From contig DKWV01000024.1 in assembly GCA_002491905.1 (NCBI GenBank), positions 30,613-94,612 of the forward strand: a stretch of DNA of 64,000 nucleotides, written 5' to 3'. The stretch is from Lachnospiraceae bacterium UBA7143 (lineage in GTDB: Bacteria; Bacillota; Clostridia; Lachnospirales; Lachnospiraceae). The notes under the pieces are model-generated. The model was not told where the DNA came from and did not search any database. It saw only the letters and a program-made list of their open reading frames with translations. The translations under genes were made by a program, and so were the position numbers. Every line of letters begins with the position of its first letter. Position 1 is the first letter of the stretch. Shown one piece after another: positions 53,762-62,539 of the stretch.

Positions 53762-55696
53762 CTATGCTTCCGGAATCCACACCCGCATCTGGTTAAGCCC
53801 CCGGTTGCCCCAGGTGTAATAGGGAACAAGCGTCACCCGGCATGGCCTCGTCTCCTGCCTGTCAAAGCTGTAGAGTTCCCCGTTCACCGCCGCCCGGTAC
53901 CCTTCCGCATACAGCTTCCGGATCCCAAACAGTTCATCCGGCAGATACTCGCTGATAGTCACTTCCCCATCTTTTTTCAGACTTAAGGAAAGGATGTCGT
54001 TTTCATTGTCCACGCCTTCCGCGCAGTAGATCAGCGGTCCCCTCTGCAATGCCACCCTGCCCGTGTTTGCGGAAACCCGGTTACTGGTATACACTCTCTT
54101 TACCGCCAGATCAAGTTCCACCACAATCACGTCATCCGCCGTATATTCCCCTCTCAGGTACGCATATCCGTCCCGGATCTCGCAATCGGCCGCCTTCCCG
54201 TTCAAAAGAATCTTTGTCTGTCCGCTCCACGCGGGAATACGGACTGCCAGAGGCACCTCCATATACTCTTTCCCCTCCTGCGGCTCAAAATGGTACTCCA
54301 CTGTATTGTCATAGGGATAATTTGTCCGCACAACCACCCTGCCGCCAAAACGGTCGCTCACATCGAGCGTCCCCGCAATAAACAGATTCGAAAACAGGGT
54401 GCCAGGTATCACATGCCAGGCGTACTCCGCCACAGACCCTAAAAGCCTCGCCACATTGGGCGGGCAGCAGGCACAGGCAAACCACTTGGGTCTGACAGGC
54501 AGGGCGTGTTTGTGGGTCTGCGCCTCCCCGGAAATACCCGGCAACACTTCCAGCGGATTCACATAGAAAAACCTTGTGCCGTCCAGCTGCATACCCGCCA
54601 GCACACAGTTGTACAGCGCCCGCTCCATCACGTCCGCGTACTTGCCGTTGTGCTCCAGATACAGCATTTTATTGGAGAAAAAGATCAGGCCGATGGCCGC
54701 GCATGTCTCGGCGTAAGCCGTATCGTTGGGCAGATGGTCGTCCTTCGTGAAGGCTTCCCCTTCGTAGGCGGAACCGATGGCGCCCGTCACATACATCCTG
54801 TGCTGCGTAATATTATTCCAGAGTGTCTTACAGGCATCCGCAAGCTCCCTGTCTCCCGTCTCCATAGCGGCGTCCGCCATACCAGTGTAGAGGTACACCG
54901 CCCGGACGGCATGTCCCACCGCCTTGTCCTGCTGCCGCACCGGCGCATAATTCTGCGCGTACTCTTTGTCGTCGGGATTATTTCCCCAGACGCGCCAGGG
55001 ATTTTTCTCCATTTCTTTCCTATAATAATCACTGTCAACGCCGCGCACATTAATAAAGTGCAGGGCCAGCTCTTTATATTTCTCTTCTTTCGTGCTGCGG
55101 TACAAACGCATCAGGGCAAGTTCAATCTCAGGATGCCCGGGATACCCTTCCGCCCCTTCCTCGATGAAACGGCGGTAAATGTGGTCGGCCATATCACACA
55201 TAATTTCCAGAAGTCTTGCCTTTCCCGTACACTCCGCATAAGCCACCGCCGCCTCAATCATATGTCCCGCACAGTATAGCTCATGCGCTTCATGCAGATT
55301 CGTCCACCGTTTTTCCGGCTCCTTCACCGTAAAATAGGTGTTGAGATATCCGTCCTTCTGCTGCGCCTCGCCAATCAGTTCAATGATCTCATCACACCGC
55401 TTCTCAAGCGCCTCATCAGGATTCTGTGCCAGGGAGTAGGCCGCTCCCTCCAGCCACTTGGCCACATCGCTGTCCTGGAAAACCATACCGTAAAATTCGC
55501 CGCCGCTGCTGCCGGTTTTCAGCTTTTTCGCCGCCATGCGGAAATTTTCAATACAGTGGCTCTTCTCCGCCCCTTCAATCTGATCGTTCAACGCCCGCTC
55601 CTGATAGGGAAGCACCACATCCTTCACCAGCTTTTCGTATCTGCCAAAAAAGCCCTCCCCTACCGTAAAATTTTTAATCAGTTTTAAATCGCCCAT
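53762..55696 (-). CDS. GH127-type beta-L-arabinofuranosidase
   Basis: 644 residues, full length for GH127, no signal peptide. The zinc and nucleophile region is present: AETCAAIGLIFFSN (the ExC pair) and FACACCPPNVARLLGS (the CC pair, one Cys being the proposed nucleophile). Other blocks are GYLNTYFTVKEPEKRW, LYCAGHMIEAAVAY and MYVTGAIGSAYEGE. It should release L-arabinofuranose from beta-1,2-linked arabinooligosaccharides. GGAGG site. Two direct repeats in its upstream region may bind the AraC regulator encoded next to it. Confidence 0.92.
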   Translation of the reverse strand: MGDLKLIKNFTVGEGFFGRYEKLVKDVVLPYQERALNDQIEGAEKSHCIENFRMAAKKLKTGSSGGEFYGMVFQDSDVAKWLEGAAYSLAQNPDEALEKRCDEIIELIGEAQQKDGYLNTYFTVKEPEKRWTNLHEAHELYCAGHMIEAAVAYAECTGKARLLEIMCDMADHIYRRFIEEGAEGYPGHPEIELALMRLYRSTKEEKYKELALHFINVRGVDSDYYRKEMEKNPWRVWGNNPDDKEYAQNYAPVRQQDKAVGHAVRAVYLYTGMADAAMETGDRELADACKTLWNNITQHRMYVTGAIGSAYEGEAFTKDDHLPNDTAYAETCAAIGLIFFSNKMLYLEHNGKYADVMERALYNCVLAGMQLDGTRFFYVNPLEVLPGISGEAQTHKHALPVRPKWFACACCPPNVARLLGSVAEYAWHVIPGTLFSNLFIAGTLDVSDRFGGRVVVRTNYPYDNTVEYHFEPQEGKEYMEVPLAVRIPAWSGQTKILLNGKAADCEIRDGYAYLRGEYTADDVIVVELDLAVKRVYTSNRVSANTGRVALQRGPLIYCAEGVDNENDILSLSLKKDGEVTISEYLPDELFGIRKLYAEGYRAAVNGELYSFDRQETRPCRVTLVPYYTWGNRGLNQMRVWIPEA

Positions 55697-55743
55697 ATCC
55701 TGCCTCCATTTTAAAATGTCTGCTTTTTTCCGTATCCTTTGAT

Positions 55744-55788
55744 ATGGATTATATTCTGAAACATCATCTTATAAAATGGATAATATTC
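55744..55788 (-). promoter_or_regulatory. Direct repeats, candidate AraC-type operator of GH127
   Basis: ATGGATTATATTC (55744-55756) and ATGGATAATATTC (55776-55788) match at 12 of 13 positions and are 32 bp apart, about three helical turns on the same face. They lie between the AraC gene and GH127, where an AraC activator would bind. Confidence 0.6.
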
Positions 55789-55801
55789 GGTTCTATTTGT
55801 A

Positions 55802-56689
55802 TTATTTTCCGATCCTATACTCCGAGGGCGTACAGCCGTAGACTTCCTTAAAAGATTTGGCAAAATAACTCATCTCCTGAAATCCACAGCTTTCCGCAAC
55901 AGCGGAGATCTTGTCCGTGGAGAGCTGCAGTTTCAACGCCGCCTGCTGGAGACGGTAGGACTTCAGATAAGCAATCGGCGTCGTGCCAATCGTCGCACGA
56001 AAACAGCGGATACACTCGCTCGTGCTGATGGAACAGGCGGATGCGATATCCTCTATCGTCAGCTCCTTTCCATAATTCGCCTGAAGAAATGCCAACATCT
56101 CCTTGATTCTGGCATTGTCCCGCTGTTCCTTGCCGAAAGACCTTTTATTTCCAACAGCCTGATGCTCCGAAAACAGGGCAATCATTGTAGAGAGTTCATT
56201 GCGGATATACATTTCATATCCATAATCCTCCTGTTCCGCCAGCCGCCAGATTCCGGCAATGCCCGCCAGCGCCTGTCTGTGCCATTCTGTGCCGGAGGTC
56301 AGATGAAATCCCGGACTGCCCTGATTTTCCGTGAGCGGCTTCACATATTTCTGCCAGATAATGTTGTCCGTGCTGCCACTGACTGCCCGCGGATGAAACA
56401 CCACCGAATGAATCTCACAAAAACCGCCGTCAGGCAGAGAAACGGAGTGTAAAATATTACTGTTGATAAAAAAGCCGTCACCGGCATGAAGCCGGTACTT
56501 CACGGACGCAAGCTCCATTTCCGCCATACCGTTTACAACCAGCCCCAATTCCAGTTCATTGTGCCAATGCCAGGGAATCTCATCCCCGGGAAGCACATCA
56601 AGGTAACAGGCCACCGGGAAAAGACGGGTTCCGTGCTCCCGCAGCTCCTCCCCCTGCTTATTTGTATGTACGGAACAAGGCAATATCAT
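55802..56689 (-). CDS. AraC-family regulator of the GH127/GH3 region
   Basis: 295 residues from the ATG at 56689 (GGAGGAG eight bases upstream). An earlier ATG at 56716 has no site. N-terminal cupin (GDEIPWHWHNELELGLVVNG, with GDGFFINSNILHSVSLPDGG) and C-terminal double HTH (IEDIASACSISTSECIRCFR, then AVAESCGFQEMSYFAKSFKE). It lies directly upstream of GH127 with direct repeats in between, so it is the likely activator. The effector is probably arabinose or an arabinoside, by context only. Confidence 0.9.
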   Translation of the reverse strand: MILPCSVHTNKQGEELREHGTRLFPVACYLDVLPGDEIPWHWHNELELGLVVNGMAEMELASVKYRLHAGDGFFINSNILHSVSLPDGGFCEIHSVVFHPRAVSGSTDNIIWQKYVKPLTENQGSPGFHLTSGTEWHRQALAGIAGIWRLAEQEDYGYEMYIRNELSTMIALFSEHQAVGNKRSFGKEQRDNARIKEMLAFLQANYGKELTIEDIASACSISTSECIRCFRATIGTTPIAYLKSYRLQQAALKLQLSTDKISAVAESCGFQEMSYFAKSFKEVYGCTPSEYRIGK

Positions 56690-56809
56690 ATACCGTTCTC
56701 CTCCCCATCTTTCCATATAAAATAATTAATAGTGTGATTTTTTCATTTTTGGAAATATAATTATATATTATGCCGATTTATTTCTATTATTTTCAATTTT
56801 ATTGATGAT

Positions 56810-56875
56810 ATAATCATATCACAAGGTAAGGAAAACGGAAAGAAAAAATTACAGTTCCGGCGTTTCGCAAACGCC
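56810..56875 (+). promoter_or_regulatory. Extended -10 promoter and leader hairpin of the HPr-like gene at 56907
   Basis: TGATATAAT (extended -10 with TATAAT at 56810-56815), no clear -35. A leader hairpin GGCGTTT/AAACGCC (56859-56875, loop CGC) follows, ~30 bases before the start codon. Confidence 0.5.
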
Positions 56876-56906
56876 CGTTATAGTTAAGAAGAAGGGAGAG
56901 GAGATT

Positions 56907-57149
56907 ATGTATAAAGTAAATATCAGAACAATCAAAAACACGGAGAAGTTTATCAACATGGTAAAGGAGAGCCACGGGAATGTGTTTCTGGAACTTCCCA
57001 ACGAAACCCTCTGCGACCTGAAGCAGAATGAGGCGGTTCTGCAGATGCTCCGAATGGTCAACCCGGGAGAGCTCTGGCTGGATCTTTATCTGTCAGATGC
57101 GCAGGACAGCTACAACTTTATGGCGTACATGGTAGGTGCGGGGGCTTAA
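56907..57149 (+). CDS. Small HPr-like protein, diverged
   Basis: 80 residues, with GGGAGAGGAG before the ATG. Predicted open-faced beta/alpha layout similar to HPr: MYKVNIRTIKNTEKFINMV, then a strand (GNVFLELPNETL), and LWLDLYLSDAQDSYNFMAYM. Neither the PTS His15 motif nor the Ser46 motif is kept. It resembles the protein at 58593 in length and in the final segment (DSYNFMAYMVG against DYMSIVSYYAG). A small paralogous group with an unknown role, placed next to carbohydrate regulators. Confidence 0.6.
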   Translation: MYKVNIRTIKNTEKFINMVKESHGNVFLELPNETLCDLKQNEAVLQMLRMVNPGELWLDLYLSDAQDSYNFMAYMVGAGA

Positions 57150-57159
57150 ACAGCCCCCG
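57139..57159 (+). terminator. Terminator overlapping the stop codon of the HPr-like gene
   Basis: Stem CGGGGGCT / AGCCCCCG with the TAA stop codon in the loop, followed by TATTTTT. Confidence 0.85.
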
Positions 57160-57209
57160 TATTTTTATATGCAGAGCCTCATATGGCATTTGTTTCCAGC
57201 CCATTCTTC

Positions 57210-58007
57210 CTACCTGATTTCCGTTATCAGTTTATGCGCGACACAGTAATGATAAACTCCGTCATCCGCCGCATAACCGCAAATATCATCCGCCACCGCC
57301 TTCAGCTCATCCGACGCATTTCCCATAGCAACGCCCACACCTACCGCCTGCAGCATTTCAATGTCGTTGTTTCCGTCCCCAAAGGCGAGCGCCTCCTCCT
57401 TTTTCAGGTGATAATGGGCAAGCACATGTTCAATCCCGACCCCTTTCCCGCTGTCCGCCGGGATAATATCTACCGCCCTGTCCCACCATGCCGCTATCTT
57501 CGCATTTTCTACATCCCGCAGAAACGCCGGATACTCGCTCTCAAGCCCTCCCGACATAATCTGGTATACCTCGTCATTTTCTATCATCTCATCAAAGTCA
57601 TCAGATACATCCACTTTCAGTTTAGCAAGGGAAAAATAATTTACCAGATCTGCATCCTTTCCGTTCGCAGCCAGCCTTTCCGGCGTGGCGACTGACACGG
57701 GCCGGTTGATTACGGCGGCATTTCTGACAATTTTTTTCGCGTCCTCGCCGGAGATGGGGTTTTTGTAGATAACCTGCTGCCGGTTATAACAGTACGAGCC
57801 ATTAAAAGTAAGAAATACCTCCGGTTCCCACCCTTCAAAATGGGGTACGGTCATCGGCGCCCGCCCTGTCGAAAGACAGAGAATAAAATTCCGCTCTTTC
57901 AGCCGGATCAGTGTCTTAAGCGTCCTCTCGGATATCTTTCTGCGGTGAATGTCAATCAGCGTGCCATCGATATCGAAAAAGATAATTTTGATGTTATCCA
58001 AACTCAT
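57210..58007 (-). CDS. Cof-type HAD-IIB sugar phosphatase
   Basis: 265 residues. Motif I IIFFDIDGTLIDIHRRKIS (nucleophile and acid Asp), motif II LCLSTGRAPM, motif III with lysine in the GKGVGIEHVLAHY region, and motif IV LAFGDGNNDIEMLQ. A C2 cap domain lies between motifs II and III. Cof-type proteins dephosphorylate sugar phosphates or other small phosphates. It overlaps the acetyltransferase gene as ATGA, so the two are translationally coupled. Confidence 0.93.
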   Translation of the reverse strand: MSLDNIKIIFFDIDGTLIDIHRRKISERTLKTLIRLKERNFILCLSTGRAPMTVPHFEGWEPEVFLTFNGSYCYNRQQVIYKNPISGEDAKKIVRNAAVINRPVSVATPERLAANGKDADLVNYFSLAKLKVDVSDDFDEMIENDEVYQIMSGGLESEYPAFLRDVENAKIAAWWDRAVDIIPADSGKGVGIEHVLAHYHLKKEEALAFGDGNNDIEMLQAVGVGVAMGNASDELKAVADDICGYAADDGVYHYCVAHKLITEIR

Positions 58008-58591
58008 GCCTGAATCTCCTCCTCCAACGTGCGGATGACCCTGCAGGGATTCCCCACCGCCACACTGTTTGCCGGAACCGAACGGGTCACAACGCTGCCT
58101 GCCCCGATCACACTGTTCTCTCCGACCGTCACGCCCGGCAGAATAATACTACCACCGCCAATCCAGGCATTATCCTTTATTTCTATCGGGCGTGCATACG
58201 TTCTGAAAAATGTTGTTCCTTTCTCCTTCCAGTCCGGCACCAGACGTTCCTGGGACAGAACCGAATGTGAGCTCGTGTAAAACTGCACGTTTGACGCAAT
58301 CAGCACCCGATTCCCTATGCGGATCTCCGCATTGTCAACAAAAGTACAATTGATACCGATAATCACATCATTTCCCAGAAAAATATTATTCCCATGATCA
58401 CAGTGAAACGGCGTATCAATTTCCACATTATCACCTATGCCGCCCAACAGCTCCTTTAGAATAGCCGTCCTCTTTTCCGCATCTTCATAATCCGAAAAAT
58501 AATATTCCCGTGTCAGTTCCCTTGTCCGGGCAATCAGCTTTAATGTGCTGCTGTCCGCAGTTTCCAGGAAATCATCCATCTCGTAGTACAT
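58004..58591 (-). CDS. Sugar O-acetyltransferase (maltose/galactoside type)
   Basis: About 195 residues, left-handed beta-helix with hexapeptide repeats. Catalytic-loop region FHCDHGNNIFLGNDVIIGIN, coenzyme-A site blocks AWIGGGSIILPGVTVGENSV and IGAGSVVTRSVPANSVAVGNPCRVIR. Start placed at 58591, two bases after the stop of the HPr-like gene and preceded by GGGGA. Frames up to 58621 are also open. It acetylates sugars, often non-metabolisable ones, for detoxification or export. Operon: HPr-like, acetyltransferase, HAD phosphatase. Confidence 0.9.
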   Translation of the reverse strand: MYYEMDDFLETADSSTLKLIARTRELTREYYFSDYEDAEKRTAILKELLGGIGDNVEIDTPFHCDHGNNIFLGNDVIIGINCTFVDNAEIRIGNRVLIASNVQFYTSSHSVLSQERLVPDWKEKGTTFFRTYARPIEIKDNAWIGGGSIILPGVTVGENSVIGAGSVVTRSVPANSVAVGNPCRVIRTLEEEIQA

Positions 58592-58592
58592 A

Positions 58593-58832
58593 TCAACAAT
58601 CCCCCGCATAATATGAAACAATACTCATATAATCTTGAGGATTGCTGATTTCCAGTACAATCTGCAGACAATTCCTGTTCTTGCAGTACTGCTGCCACAG
58701 GCTGTCCTGTATTTTCTCTGATCCGTTGATGTTCCTTTTGTTTCCATCTGGGCAGAGCATGTTTATCTTCCCTGTACAGCCGTTAACCGTTTCCAAAAAA
58801 TTTCTCATATCCAGAATTTTTAATTTTATCAT
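58593..58832 (-). CDS. Small HPr-like protein, diverged (paralogue of the one at 56907)
   Basis: 79 residues from the ATG at 58832 (GAGGAGG site). Sequence blocks MIKLKILDMRNFLETVNGC, KINMLCPDGNKRNINGSEK and LQIVLEISNPQDYMSIVSYY show the alternating strand/helix pattern of HPr-like folds without His15 or Ser46. First gene before the acetyltransferase and HAD phosphatase, 86 bases downstream of an AraC gene on the same strand. It may act as an adaptor or regulator of sugar use, but this is inference. Confidence 0.6.
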   Translation of the reverse strand: MIKLKILDMRNFLETVNGCTGKINMLCPDGNKRNINGSEKIQDSLWQQYCKNRNCLQIVLEISNPQDYMSIVSYYAGDC

Positions 58833-58918
58833 ATCGAACCTCCTCTGCAAATGAATTATGATCTTTACAGATATCATTATAATGCAGTCCGATTGACAAA
58901 AATATTCTGTTTCCGCCT

Positions 58919-59830
58919 CTATATATCACAATCCTGCCATTTTCTCCGATATTCCAAAGGTGTACAGTGTGCGTATTCCCGAAAAACCTTCCCAAAATAG
59001 CTACTGCTTCCCAATCCGCAGGCATGACTGACCGTGGTGACAGATTCCTGCCCCTTCGTCAGCATCTGACATGCTCTCTGTAGACGATAGTTCTTGATAT
59101 AGTCCACAGGCGTCATATGCAGATAATCATGAAATACCCGGAAACATTCCCGTTCACTGAGGTACGCCGCTGCCGCTAATTCCCGGATAGAAATTTTTTC
59201 AGAATAATGCTCGTGGATATATATCATCATCAGTTTGATTTTCTCGTTGTTCCTGCCAAATCCCCCGCCCTGCTCTAACATAGGCTGCGACAGCTCGGAC
59301 AGCATCAGCCATATCTCAGATAATGCTTCCCGAAGCTTCATTTCATACCCAAACTCATTTGCCGGCAGATAAAATGCTTCTAAAATGAGCTTCAAAATGT
59401 GATCCTGCAGCGCATTTCCCGGAAATACAGGAATGATCTCTATCTGCGGGGCCGTTACAATGGGGGCGATATATTGTTTCTCAATCCTGCTCCCCTGTTC
59501 CCCGGCAAGCAGGGAAGTGTCAAAGATATGAAGAATCTGGCTGTTCTTCTCTGTCTGGGACACCGCTTTTGTCATATGGAGCACATTTGCATTCACCATA
59601 CCACCGCTTCCGGCGGGAAACTCTATTTTCCCATGAGGCGTATGATATGCAAGACTGCCGCTCTCCATATAAAAGAGCTCTACCGCCCTATGCCAGTGCC
59701 AGGGCACAAAGCGCCCTATATATTTGTCAAGTTCGGCTCTGGACGCGATATAAGGAAAATCATCTGCAAAATCGGGAAGCCGCTCCTCTTTACTTCCATT
59801 ATGAAATTCTATACTCTGCACACTTTTCAT
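58919..59830 (-). CDS. AraC-family regulator
   Basis: 303 residues. Cupin-type sensor region (GRFVPWHWHRAVELFYMESG, then KIEFPAGSGGMVNANVLHMT) and C-terminal AraC double HTH (IRELAAAAYLSERECFRVFH, VTTVSHACGLGSSSYFGKVF). GGGGA site. It lies upstream of the HPr-like/acetyltransferase/HAD genes, all in the same direction, and follows another AraC gene by 24 bases. Effector unknown. Confidence 0.88.
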   Translation of the reverse strand: MKSVQSIEFHNGSKEERLPDFADDFPYIASRAELDKYIGRFVPWHWHRAVELFYMESGSLAYHTPHGKIEFPAGSGGMVNANVLHMTKAVSQTEKNSQILHIFDTSLLAGEQGSRIEKQYIAPIVTAPQIEIIPVFPGNALQDHILKLILEAFYLPANEFGYEMKLREALSEIWLMLSELSQPMLEQGGGFGRNNEKIKLMMIYIHEHYSEKISIRELAAAAYLSERECFRVFHDYLHMTPVDYIKNYRLQRACQMLTKGQESVTTVSHACGLGSSSYFGKVFREYAHCTPLEYRRKWQDCDI

Positions 59831-59854
59831 GGTTTCCCCGCTTTGAATAACCTG

Positions 59855-60712
59855 TCAAATCCCCGGTATATACGTCCTGCGGTATTCGCTGGGAGAGCAC
59901 CCCTGCTCCGCGCGAAAAACCTTGCTGAAATAAAATACGTCGGAAAACCCTGCAAGCTGCGCAATCTCCGTAACCGGTTTATCCGTCTCCTTCAACAGCT
60001 GCTTCGCCTTCCGAATCCGCAGCGTCCGCTGGTACTCCCGGATCGTCTGCCCTGTCTCCTCCTTAAATAGCGTGCCCGCATATTTATAGGAAAGCCCGCA
60101 GGCGGACTCCGCCTCTTTCGCATCAAACCCCTCTATACCATGTGCCTGAATGTACTCCCGCAGTTTCCGCACATATACATTTTGCACAGAATCACCCGGC
60201 GCGTTTTTGGCACACTCCAGAAAAACCTGCCATAACCGCACCGAAGCCTGCGGAATGTTCCCATGCACATGGGCCTCTATCATTTTCTCAAAATCTTTCT
60301 GTATCTGCCGCATCCGTTCACAGTCCGTCAGCTTCGGAAGCGTGATATATTTCTCATTTTCATTCGGATCCAGACAAACCTTCGTATCATAATAAACATT
60401 CCGGGGAAGCTCCTGCATCCGCGCATCCGGCTCCTGACAGTAGAAATGTGCATAATACCAGGCCGATCCCTCTTCAAAAGGCTTCTCTCCCCAGTGGTGC
60501 ACTCCGCTCTTTAAGAAAAACAGCCGGTGCGGTAGCAACTCATACCGAATACCGTCCTCAATAATCTCCATAGAACCCCTGAGCAGATAAATCGCCACAT
60601 GAAAAGGCACAATTCGGTCCGCATGAATCATCTGTCCAAGCGTAACACTGTAATCCGCCTCGCAGATAAACGGCATGGCATTACATGGAATTTTAAGCGC
60701 ATTTTTTTCCAT
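59855..60712 (-). CDS. AraC-family regulator
   Basis: 285 residues. N-terminal cupin (MIHADRIVPFHVAIYLLRGS, HRLFFLKSGVHHWG) and C-terminal HTH pair (AKEAESACGLSYKYAGTLFK, VTEIAQLAGFSDVFYFSKVF). GAGGAT site. First of two tandem AraC genes beside the tRNA-Pro gene. Two closely spaced regulators of the same family suggest either duplication or control of two inducers. Confidence 0.88.
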   Translation of the reverse strand: MEKNALKIPCNAMPFICEADYSVTLGQMIHADRIVPFHVAIYLLRGSMEIIEDGIRYELLPHRLFFLKSGVHHWGEKPFEEGSAWYYAHFYCQEPDARMQELPRNVYYDTKVCLDPNENEKYITLPKLTDCERMRQIQKDFEKMIEAHVHGNIPQASVRLWQVFLECAKNAPGDSVQNVYVRKLREYIQAHGIEGFDAKEAESACGLSYKYAGTLFKEETGQTIREYQRTLRIRKAKQLLKETDKPVTEIAQLAGFSDVFYFSKVFRAEQGCSPSEYRRTYIPGI

Positions 60713-60814
60713 CCGAACATCCTCTGTGGCAGCCTGCAGAAACTTTCTATCCCTATTCTAGTCTGCGCTCGACACCTTTGCAATAAAACTTTTTAAAGAT
60801 CATACTAAGAATCG

Positions 60815-60844
60815 TTGACAACCGCGGTAAAAATGTTGTATTAT
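60815..60844 (+). promoter_or_regulatory. tRNA-Pro promoter
   Basis: -35 TTGACA (60815-60820), -10 TATTAT (60839-60844), 18-base spacing, ending 17 bases before the tRNA. Confidence 0.8.
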
Positions 60845-60861
60845 CATAGTTGTTCATAACT

Positions 60862-60935
60862 CGAAGCGTGGCTCAGTTTGGTAGAGCGCTGCGTTCGGGA
60901 CGCAGAGGTCGCAGGTTCAAATCCTGTCGCTTCGA
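60862..60935 (+). tRNA. tRNA-Pro (anticodon CGG)
   Basis: 74 nt cloverleaf. Acceptor CGAAGCG / CGCTTCG, D arm GCTC...GAGC, anticodon stem CTGCG / CGCAG around loop TTCGGGA (anticodon CGG, reads CCG), T arm GCAGG-TTCAAAT-CCTGT, discriminator A. No CCA encoded. Its 3' end abuts the integrase side of a mobile element. Confidence 0.97.
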
Positions 60936-60949
60936 CTGAAAGATTAGGC

Positions 60950-60989
60950 GAAAACATCAGGTTTGTTGAAAATCTGGTGTTTTCTTTTT
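60950..60989 (+). terminator. Terminator of tRNA-Pro
   Basis: 11-bp stem GAAAACATCAG / CTGGTGTTTTC (one G-U pair) with a 13-base loop and TTTTT (60985-60989). Confidence 0.88.
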
Positions 60990-61028
60990 ACCCTGAATGC
61001 CTTGTTTTTCTAACGCTTTTCTAACATT

Positions 61029-62207
61029 TTAGATTGCCTGACTGAATTTTCTGCTCATTTTTTCACCGATATCCTGCTTTTTCGATTCCTTGACTTTAGC
61101 ATATATGTTCATGGTTGTACTTGCATCTGCATGTCCTACCCACTTTTGTATTTCCTTAATGCTGTAGCCTTCTTCCACCATCATGGATACACAGCTCTTC
61201 CTTAAATCGTGAAAGGTAAGATCAGATGATAAATGTTCACTTCGTCCGACAATCTTCTTAAAAGCCTTCGTTACATAATCGGGAGAGAACGGTCTGCCAT
61301 CTTGCCATGTAAAGATGTAATCACTGTCCTGATACTCGTTTCCAAACAGTAATTTATTCTTCTTCTGCCTGTCTCTCATCTCCAGTAACATACTACCAAT
61401 ATAATCAGGTAATGGGTATATACGGTAACTGGCTTCCGTTTTTGTGGTATCTTTCGCAATTTTTTCTTTTACCTTTACTACAGTATGATTGATCTGTACC
61501 TCATGCCTGTCAAAATCCACCGCACTCCATCTTAATCCAAGGGCTTCCGATCTTCTCAAACCATAGAATAAGGTAACAATAATCATTTCTTCCAGCACAT
61601 GCCCTTGAATTTCCGAGAGAAGTATCTTCATATCCTCCGCATCAAGAAATACCTCTGCCTTGGCTGATTCCCGCTTTTTATAAGGAACAGGTATATTTTC
61701 CGCCGGATTACACGGTATATCTCCTAGTAGGGCAGCTTCCTTCAAAACAGCCTTTAATAATAATGCAATTTCTTTTATGGTTCTGGATGACAGCCCGTCA
61801 CTGTGCCTGTACTTAGCCTTATTCCCTCTACAGAGAAGATAATCATAAAATTCTTTGATATCCCTCGGTGCTACCTTCGACAGCGTGATTTTACGCGACG
61901 TAAAAAAGTCTTTTATGTGGGATATGCGAATCGCATACCCCTCATATGTTGTAATCTCTAATGATTTCTTTTTTGAATTTAACCAGATATCACAATACTC
62001 CGCAAATGGCATTTCGGCGTAATTGGTTATTTTTCCACAAGTCCCATATTGTGCTATCTTTTCTCGTAAAATACTCTCCGCTCGTTTTTTATTACCTTTT
62101 TCGGGCAATCCTGTTCCGATCCACTTTAGTTTCCGCTTGCCCGTTTCGTCCTTCATATTTAAGATACAGTACCACTTACCGTTTTTTACCTGTACGCTTC
62201 CTGTCAT
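61029..62207 (-). CDS. int: Tyrosine-family site-specific integrase
   Basis: 392 residues. An N-terminal arm-binding domain (VKNGKWYCILNMKDETGKRK) and SAM-like core-binding domain precede the catalytic domain. Catalytic residues are visible: Arg in LFYGLRRSEALGLRW, the HxLR box in LTFHDLRKSCVSMMVEEGYS, and the HxxH-type box plus nucleophile Tyr in KWVGHADASTTMNIYAKVKE. Its ribosome binding site lies near the end of the excisionase gene. It reads toward the tRNA-Pro attachment site. Related to integrases of Tn916-like and other clostridial elements. Confidence 0.95.
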   Translation of the reverse strand: MTGSVQVKNGKWYCILNMKDETGKRKLKWIGTGLPEKGNKKRAESILREKIAQYGTCGKITNYAEMPFAEYCDIWLNSKKKSLEITTYEGYAIRISHIKDFFTSRKITLSKVAPRDIKEFYDYLLCRGNKAKYRHSDGLSSRTIKEIALLLKAVLKEAALLGDIPCNPAENIPVPYKKRESAKAEVFLDAEDMKILLSEIQGHVLEEMIIVTLFYGLRRSEALGLRWSAVDFDRHEVQINHTVVKVKEKIAKDTTKTEASYRIYPLPDYIGSMLLEMRDRQKKNKLLFGNEYQDSDYIFTWQDGRPFSPDYVTKAFKKIVGRSEHLSSDLTFHDLRKSCVSMMVEEGYSIKEIQKWVGHADASTTMNIYAKVKESKKQDIGEKMSRKFSQAI

Positions 62208-62211
62208 TTAA

Positions 62212-62442
62212 CTACGCTCCTTTCCCTGTTGACATAGAAGCATATAGCATATTACTGCCTTTATTATAACCCTCTGTAACTAAATAGTCTATCAAATGTA
62301 TCTTTGGAATCCTGATATTTCGTCCTATTCTTAATGATTTAATGCTTCCATTTCCAATCAATTTATATGCGGAGTTTCTTCCAATATCCAGAATTTCCAT
62401 GACATCTTGTATTTTTAATACATCACTATAATTTTCTAACAT
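62212..62442 (-). CDS. xis: Excisionase-like helix-turn-helix protein
   Basis: 76 residues, MerR-like/HTH_17 domain: DVLKIQDVMEILDIGRNSAY, then KLIGNGSIKSLRIGRNIRIP. Small DNA-binding protein directly upstream of int with four bases between, the usual xis position. It should direct excision. Assignment from size, fold and place. Confidence 0.8.
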   Translation of the reverse strand: MLENYSDVLKIQDVMEILDIGRNSAYKLIGNGSIKSLRIGRNIRIPKIHLIDYLVTEGYNKGSNMLYASMSTGKGA

Positions 62443-62539
62443 ATATCAATCTCCAATCTATTGTTATTCTAGGAAGATTTTATATGTCAAACCGCACTAA
62501 AATCTCCCTAAAAAGTATAATTTTGGTGGGGTTTACCCT

